This document shows positions 50,758-55,825 of a stretch of 55,825 bases of DNA, in pieces. The stretch is from the IMG/VR virus record IMGVR_UViG_3300017706_000806, positions 1-55,825 of that record; one strand, written 5' to 3'. The number at the start of each line of letters is the position of its first letter. Positions within the stretch are counted from its first letter, which is position 1. The notes below the pieces were generated by a model. The model did not search any database. It had not been told where the DNA came from and saw nothing but the letters and a program-made list of their open reading frames with translations. Both the position numbers and the translations under genes were made by a program. This stretch comes from a virus.

Positions 50758-53607
50758 TTATGATCCCATCTTTCCTGTATAAAATGGTACTGCCATTTTT
50801 TTAATTTTTTTGCCTTTTGAACCCACTTCTAATCCTTTCTTTACTGTTGGGTATGAAAGAGGCATTCCTTTTCTTTGTGCTTCTGCTGCAGCATTAGTTA
50901 TATCACGTGGGTTACTATTATCCATACCCATATATAACTTTAAAAAATCCATATCAATTTTTTGATCTGGAGGTAGGTTTTTTCTTAAATCACTGTAAGC
51001 GTCTAATAAAGCTTTTTGATTGTCTGATCCAGGCCCAACTTTTTTTAATGCATTGGGATTAGTAAAGTTAATCATACCCCCAGTTAAAGGATTTACTGCA
51101 TAGTTATCATACATAGAATTCATATTAAATGTATTAGCTCTATTTGTAAGTGCAGTATTTTGGAGTAGAGCATTCTTCATAATTTTATTATTTCTAAAAG
51201 TCTGAGCATTCTGCAATGTTGCATTAGTATCATCATACGTCTTGATATTTCTTTTGTCATTTTCAAGATTTATAGCCATGTCTAGTTGCGGTTGCATTGC
51301 AGCCACTCTATTCATTATACCAACATTATTTGTATTAGTCTGCCCAATAGCTTTCATATTTGCATCTAACGTCTTTCCTTGTACGTTAGACATAGCAGCA
51401 ACAGCACCTGGACCTCCTATAGTACCTGCTATTCCTGCATTCATTGTATTAGCTGCAGCAGTATTAGCATTAGCTCTTGCTCTCCAATCATCTAAAGTAT
51501 AATCTATTTTTAATCTTTCAGCGTCTGGTGACCATGGACCAAAATAGTCGTCATTCATTAAATTTAATGCTATTAAATTATTTTGATCTTGTCTCCAAAA
51601 CTCAGGTTTAGCAGGCATATATTCTTCTGGTATAACTGTATCTATTTGATCTTGTTCTTCTGTTATAGCATCAATGAGAACAGTATCACTATCTAAATCC
51701 ATCTTCTTTAAACGTGGAGTATTAAAAGTATGAAGACCTTCAACTCCATCATATCTAGATCCACTTACACCATCCTCAGAAAAATAAGGAACATAACTAT
51801 CCAAACTTCCAAATTGCTCTAGATGTTCTTTTTTTCTAGTTTTCTCAGCAAGAACTTGGAATTTTTTCCATTGTGGATCATTAGCATCATTATCAAAACT
51901 AAACCCATCAATCTGTTCTATAACATCACCCCATCTATTTTTAAAATCTTTTATGGATGCTTCACTTCTAATTTCGGGAGAACCATAGGCATATACACCA
52001 CTGCTTTTAATTCCTTTAATATTCTTATCATATTCACCATTTACTATTTGATTATTGTAAATAGCTCCTTGTCTCAACGGTCTATTTCCACCCGAAAGTA
52101 TACCAGGTAAATATTGATAACCACTATCACTACGCTCCTCAATTGCTCTTTGTTGACCTGCAATATCTTCATTATATATAGGTGTACTGCCGCTTCCTCT
52201 TTGATTTCCTGCAGATGTAGCCTGAGAAGGTTTATAACTTCCTCTAGATTGTATTAATTTAATTTCAGTTTTACCATCAGGACGTACTACAGTTGTTGTA
52301 GTATAGTTACCTGTATTAAGTTTTTTATTCCACTCTTCATATTTTGGATGGTCTTTCTTTAAAGGATTATCAGGAATAACTATTTCTCTCTCCTCAGTCT
52401 CATTAACTTCAGTCTCATTAACTTCAATCTCTCGTTCAGAAGTATCAATTTCAGGTTCTCTGCTAGGATCATATATAATCCTAGGCTGCTGTGGTGGAGC
52501 AGATGCAGGTTCAGGTTGAAATCTGTAGTCATAATTCATACCCATAGGGGTTATGTCTATATTATTAGGAATACCATCACCATCAAAATCTTGGCCTGTA
52601 GGAAAAATATTTGAGCCTGGATATAAGCCGGGGTTTGATAGACCCAGACCCATAGTTCCAAACAAAGGATTATTACCCAATTGAGCTTTAGGTAACTCTA
52701 CACCATCTTGTGCCATAACAACAGTATCTTCTACAACTTCTTCCATAGGTTCTTCCATAGGTTGTTGCATAGCTTGTCCTCCTTCCATAGGTTGTTGCTC
52801 TTGCATTCCCTGTGTAGCACGTTGATCAGCTTGAGCCATCATTTGTTGAAGCATCATTATTTGTTCTTGCTGTTCAGGTGGAAGAGCTGCAATAGCATTC
52901 ATTTGTGCTTGCTCTCTACTAATCTGTTCAACTTGTGCAGTAAACTCAATTGGATCAATACCTTGTTGTATTAAATATGGATGAGCTGCTAATGGTACAC
53001 CATTTTCAAATTTCTTTTTTACTTCCTGCCCATAAGCTAATTCAGATAACTTATTCATGTTTTTGTTTAACATTAGCTCTGCACTTCTCATTTGTATATC
53101 ATCAGCAAATTGATCTTCCATTGCCCCATAATATTTATTTAAATCATACTTTCTAGAAATTGTTGCTGGAGTTTTCTTCTTTTTGCTTTCAATACCAAAC
53201 ATGGCCATTTCATTTCTAGTAAACTTCATTTTATCTGTATCAGAATAAATAAAAGATTGCTCCGGTAAAAACATTGGAACACCACCACTTGAATGACGTG
53301 GACCTTTAATACCATAAAGACCAAATCTACCATCATTAGTTAAATCAGTAAGGACTGTTTCTCCTCCTTCTGCTTCAATATTAGCTTTATCTCTTGGAAC
53401 ACTAGAAAGACTATATCTAACGTCTTCATCAAGATCATCATTAAAATTAGTATTACTACTACTATAACCTTGTGGTGTTGTAACTAAACCATAATCAAAC
53501 TGATCACCTGTCACATAACCACCATCTCTCATTGATTGGTCTTTTTGTATTTTACCATCAACAAGTTTAAAGCCTTCAGGTAGCTTATTTATTTTAATCT
53601 TTGCCAT
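50758..53607 (-). CDS. crAss-like virion protein with Gln/Met-rich linker and Ca-binding-type loop (949 aa)
   Basis: The N-terminal part has a segment typical of crAss-like structural proteins, GPRHSSGGVPMFLPEQSFIY followed by SDTDKMKF and MAMFG (102-138). A Q/M/E-rich linker (about 235-300) with short DNA repeats follows, then LPKAQLG at 305-311. A DFDGDGIPNNID loop (from D340) looks like a thrombospondin type 3 or EF-hand-like calcium site, not a polymerase motif. Next come Pro/Glu-rich repeats (EVNETEVNETEE) and a long C-terminal region rich in Asn/Ala helices (NAGIAGTIGGPGAVAAMSNV). The basic tail is GSKGKKIKKM. It is probably a head-interior or tail-proximal protein. Confidence 0.65.
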   Translation of the reverse strand: MAKIKINKLPEGFKLVDGKIQKDQSMRDGGYVTGDQFDYGLVTTPQGYSSSNTNFNDDLDEDVRYSLSSVPRDKANIEAEGGETVLTDLTNDGRFGLYGIKGPRHSSGGVPMFLPEQSFIYSDTDKMKFTRNEMAMFGIESKKKKTPATISRKYDLNKYYGAMEDQFADDIQMRSAELMLNKNMNKLSELAYGQEVKKKFENGVPLAAHPYLIQQGIDPIEFTAQVEQISREQAQMNAIAALPPEQQEQIMMLQQMMAQADQRATQGMQEQQPMEGGQAMQQPMEEPMEEVVEDTVVMAQDGVELPKAQLGNNPLFGTMGLGLSNPGLYPGSNIFPTGQDFDGDGIPNNIDITPMGMNYDYRFQPEPASAPPQQPRIIYDPSREPEIDTSEREIEVNETEVNETEEREIVIPDNPLKKDHPKYEEWNKKLNTGNYTTTTVVRPDGKTEIKLIQSRGSYKPSQATSAGNQRGSGSTPIYNEDIAGQQRAIEERSDSGYQYLPGILSGGNRPLRQGAIYNNQIVNGEYDKNIKGIKSSGVYAYGSPEIRSEASIKDFKNRWGDVIEQIDGFSFDNDANDPQWKKFQVLAEKTRKKEHLEQFGSLDSYVPYFSEDGVSGSRYDGVEGLHTFNTPRLKKMDLDSDTVLIDAITEEQDQIDTVIPEEYMPAKPEFWRQDQNNLIALNLMNDDYFGPWSPDAERLKIDYTLDDWRARANANTAAANTMNAGIAGTIGGPGAVAAMSNVQGKTLDANMKAIGQTNTNNVGIMNRVAAMQPQLDMAINLENDKRNIKTYDDTNATLQNAQTFRNNKIMKNALLQNTALTNRANTFNMNSMYDNYAVNPLTGGMINFTNPNALKKVGPGSDNQKALLDAYSDLRKNLPPDQKIDMDFLKLYMGMDNSNPRDITNAAAEAQRKGMPLSYPTVKKGLEVGSKGKKIKKMAVPFYTGKMGS
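52395..52431 (-). repeat. 15-bp tandem repeat coding EVNET
   Basis: Two exact copies of the 15-base unit (52395-52409 and 52410-52424) are followed by a partial third copy. They encode EVNETEVNETEE in an acidic linker of the 949-residue protein. This is a likely slippage site for length variation. Confidence 0.8.
52741..52798 (-). repeat. Short repeats coding a Gln/Met/Glu-rich linker
   Basis: A 16-base word (ttccataggttgttgc) occurs exactly at 52753-52768 and 52783-52798, and a shorter version starts at 52741. It encodes the repeating QQPMEG/QQPMEEPMEE part of the 949-residue protein. Confidence 0.8.
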
Positions 53608-53609
53608 AA

Positions 53610-55784
53610 TTATAAAATTTCTATATCTGCTCCAGCTGCAATTAACGCAGCTAAAGTATCATTATCTACATTTATTTCTCCACCTTCAGCCTTCATTTCA
53701 CTTCCATACTTGGTTGTAGCAAACAAACCAGTAACTTTATCTGCATCAGAACCATAACGCCCACTATTAACATCTGGTCCTAAACCTCTTTTAAAATTAG
53801 GATCTTCATATGTACCGTATATATTATCTGCTAACAGACTATTATACTGATCTACTTTAGCATTGTTAATGTTGACGTCATCAAAAAAATCATTTGCCGT
53901 ATCTGCAAGATTAACCGCAAACTCTGAGGCATCTGCATAAGCATTAACAATATTACTATCCTTAAGTCTTTCTAAATTTCCTGCAAATCTATTTTTTCTT
54001 TTTACTTTAGGATCATCATATTCAAGTGTTTCTGTAGGTGTTGCTTGTCCAGCATTATTTGCCTCAAAAGATTCCAATAACTCCTTAAGGTTTAATTCAT
54101 CCATCCATATACGTCCCATTTGAGCTTTAGGTAAACTTCCACCATCTTCAAATGATGTGTTATTATACATTTGACGGGCTTGAGATAAAGGAGTGCTTTG
54201 CAACATAACTGCATTCTTTATTCTCCATTCTTCAAAAGTAGGAACGTTTCTTGGTGGTTGCTTAGATGTATTAGTCATTGCAGGTGCACTTGGTATCATT
54301 GCTAAAGGAGCTGCAACAATAGGAGCAACAGCTTGATTAATTGCAGGAGAATTACCTGTTGCAGATCTATTATAACCCATCATTGTATTATACTGATTAG
54401 GATTATCTGTATCTGGATCTACATAACTTACTGCACCGGTATCTGGATCAATACTAAGTGTTGTTCCTTCTGGTGCATTTTTTAAATCTTCTCCATAATC
54501 TAAAATGGTTTGTCTAGTTGTATCATCTACACGGTTAAAGTAATTTAAATTTTCACCTTCCAATGCATTTTCTATTGACTTGTTACCATCTAATAAACTT
54601 TTCTTTTTTAAACCAAATCTATCTCTATACTCATATTCTTCTGGTCCTCTACTAGATGCAAATACATCATATTTTCCAGTTTCCGTATTAAAGTTAGCAT
54701 ATGAATTTTCATTAACATCATCTGTAAAATCTTGTAAAGATCTTAACTTACCTTTTCCAATTCTTTTTGATGCATTAAACAAATCTAAATTATCAAATCC
54801 ATAATCATTAGGATCATTTAGATCTGTTTTAATCTCATAATCATAATAGTTACCCTTGTTTAATTGATTTGCTTTCTTTTTTCTTTTCCAATCTCTAAAA
54901 GAACCATCCTTAGTTCCATCTTCATTTTTGTCACCAGCAAACATTCTACCAAAACCTTGACCCAAAACATTGACAAGTTTACCAACACTAAAATTATCAG
55001 AACTTTCAAAAGCTAATGGATTAATATAATTAGGAGCAAATGTAACTTTATCTTGTTTATTTATTATTCCTGTACCCATTTGTGCTTTAGGAGCATCATG
55101 TCCGTAACCGGCTTCTTTAAGTCTAAGATGTGTCTCCATATCTTTAGCTCTAATCTTTCTATCACCTTTATACATAAAGTGTGGTTCAAAAGTTTTCTGT
55201 TCACCACCTTCTTCTTTTTTCCATCCTGCAGCATTCTTTGCAAAATTAGCCATCTTAACTACAGACGGTGGATATGCATCAGTATTGCTCATAACTTTAT
55301 TATAAGCTTCAGATACTGACATACCACGTGCTTTAGCCCATCTAGTAAACTTACCTTTATTCTTAGGATCTATTTCTATACCAGACTTTGCTTGAAGTTG
55401 TTGAGCCATTGCATCTTGTTGAGCAACCATTGATTGCTGTTGTTGCATCTCCGCTTCTTCAATCATTGACTCATTTCTAGCAATCTCCTGTGGATTTTTA
55501 GTTTGTTGCTCTGGAGTTGATGGAGGTGCAGGTTGAGAATTTTCTTGAACCTTATTAAATAATGCAATAACATCTTCCTCTTGATAACCCAATTGCATAA
55601 ATGCTTGAGCAATCATTTGCTGATCTACTTCTTGTTGCATTAAACTCATAACAACATCTGTTGGATCCTGCCCTTCATTTACAGATGTACTTACAAATTC
55701 TGTAATTTGTTGAATAGCGGGATCAACTGATTGATTTGTAGCAGGTCCACCCATCTGTTTTAAACTTAATTTGTTTACTTTCAC
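53610..55784 (-). CDS. crAss-like virion protein (724 aa), first visible gene of the giant block
   Basis: I use the GTG start at 55784; an in-frame stop lies 21 bases upstream. After a Gln-rich region (EEAEMQQQQSMVAQQDAMAQ) comes a conserved-looking segment, GIEIDPKNKGKFTRWAKARG then MSVSEAYNKVM and VVKMANFAKNAAGW (135-188). This recurs in many crAss-like structural proteins as a short helical domain. APKAQMG (231-237) and LPKAQMG (551-557) are two copies of the KAQxG motif, and the N-terminal LKQMGG is similar. The rest is low in recognisable folds. It ends two bases before the 949-residue gene. Location inside the virion is inferred. Confidence 0.65.
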   Translation of the reverse strand: MKVNKLSLKQMGGPATNQSVDPAIQQITEFVSTSVNEGQDPTDVVMSLMQQEVDQQMIAQAFMQLGYQEEDVIALFNKVQENSQPAPPSTPEQQTKNPQEIARNESMIEEAEMQQQQSMVAQQDAMAQQLQAKSGIEIDPKNKGKFTRWAKARGMSVSEAYNKVMSNTDAYPPSVVKMANFAKNAAGWKKEEGGEQKTFEPHFMYKGDRKIRAKDMETHLRLKEAGYGHDAPKAQMGTGIINKQDKVTFAPNYINPLAFESSDNFSVGKLVNVLGQGFGRMFAGDKNEDGTKDGSFRDWKRKKKANQLNKGNYYDYEIKTDLNDPNDYGFDNLDLFNASKRIGKGKLRSLQDFTDDVNENSYANFNTETGKYDVFASSRGPEEYEYRDRFGLKKKSLLDGNKSIENALEGENLNYFNRVDDTTRQTILDYGEDLKNAPEGTTLSIDPDTGAVSYVDPDTDNPNQYNTMMGYNRSATGNSPAINQAVAPIVAAPLAMIPSAPAMTNTSKQPPRNVPTFEEWRIKNAVMLQSTPLSQARQMYNNTSFEDGGSLPKAQMGRIWMDELNLKELLESFEANNAGQATPTETLEYDDPKVKRKNRFAGNLERLKDSNIVNAYADASEFAVNLADTANDFFDDVNINNAKVDQYNSLLADNIYGTYEDPNFKRGLGPDVNSGRYGSDADKVTGLFATTKYGSEMKAEGGEINVDNDTLAALIAAGADIEIL

Positions 55785-55825
55785 AACAATTATTTTATAA
55801 TATTAATATACAAATAAATCCAGAG

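Noticed and set aside
52573-52590. DFDGDG in the 949-residue protein as an RNA polymerase active site
   Set aside because: The context (GQDFDGDGIPNNID) is a calcium-type loop. The better polymerase motif is ADFDIDKVY in the 4874-residue protein.
1-55825. Stop-codon reassignment as in some crAss-like phages
   Set aside because: TAG, TGA and TAA all end genes at well-spaced junctions (for example TAG at 10944-10946 and 22518-22520, TGA at 14660-14662), and no gene needs read-through.
1-55825. CRISPR arrays, tRNA genes, integrase or insertion sequences
   Set aside because: No regularly spaced repeats, cloverleaf-like segments in the gaps, or integrase/transposase-like proteins were seen by eye; a tRNA scan would be the decisive test.

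Overview
The window looks like about half of a crAss-like phage genome (order Crassvirales) that infects a Bacteroidota host, probably an aquatic flavobacterium. The DNA is very AT-rich, genes are tightly packed and often overlap by a few bases, and regulatory gaps carry Bacteroidota-type promoters (TTG, about 20 nt, TAnnTTTG) instead of sigma70-type ones. The strongest lineage evidence is the minus-strand set of huge virion genes at the right. They include a 1124-residue protein with the N-terminus typical of crAss-like cargo proteins, a 949-residue protein with the 'GGVP.FLP..SFIYSDT' region, and a 4874-residue protein carrying the DxDxD signature of a single-chain virion RNA polymerase. An oxygen-dependent class I ribonucleotide reductase and a photoproduct-lyase-like radical SAM protein suggest a lit, aerobic habitat rather than the gut. 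I saw no integrase, tRNA, CRISPR array or insertion sequence, and TAA, TAG and TGA all act as ordinary stops.

Layout. (1) 1-17495, plus strand: replication, recombination and nucleotide genes. These are a DnaD-like/wHTH protein (cut by the window edge), a DnaB-like helicase, a Sak4-like ATPase, an SSB-like protein, a TOPRIM primase, a RusA-like resolvase, a VWA/metallopeptidase protein with its MoxR-type AAA+ partner and two paralogous unknown proteins, a RecB-like nuclease, a family B DNA polymerase, MazG, a radical SAM protein, a DUF932-like protein and small accessory genes. (2) 17560-23551, minus strand: a long repetitive tail fibre, a small structural protein, several very small proteins (including a 26-residue CDGSH-type protein), a 3-TM holin and a TM-plus-coiled-coil protein. 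(3) 23707-26994, plus strand: a separate cassette for ribonucleotide reductase (NrdB, a small membrane protein, NrdA) ending in a small lipoprotein; it has its own promoter and is closed by a bidirectional terminator. (4) 27031-55784, minus strand: five giant virion or cargo genes read leftwards (724, 949, 1124, 4874 and 1876 residues). Capsid, portal, terminase and most tail genes are not here and presumably lie outside the window.

How the parts fit: the virion RNA polymerase would be injected with the genome and transcribe early genes. The replication block then copies the DNA, with RNR and MazG shaping the nucleotide pool, and Sak4, SSB, the nuclease and RusA handling recombination and junctions. 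The minus-strand blocks build the particle and lyse the cell. No stretch longer than 300 bases lacks a gene. The longest gaps, at 11950-12054, 16431-16575 and 23552-23706, hold terminators, a probable small RNA gene and a divergent promoter region.

The least expected items are the 26-residue CDGSH protein, the probable small RNA at 16434-16556, the MoxR/VWA module with tandem paralogs, the non-canonical radical SAM cysteine spacing, a duplicated zincin-like domain with one dead copy, and a short KAQxG motif shared by several virion-block proteins.
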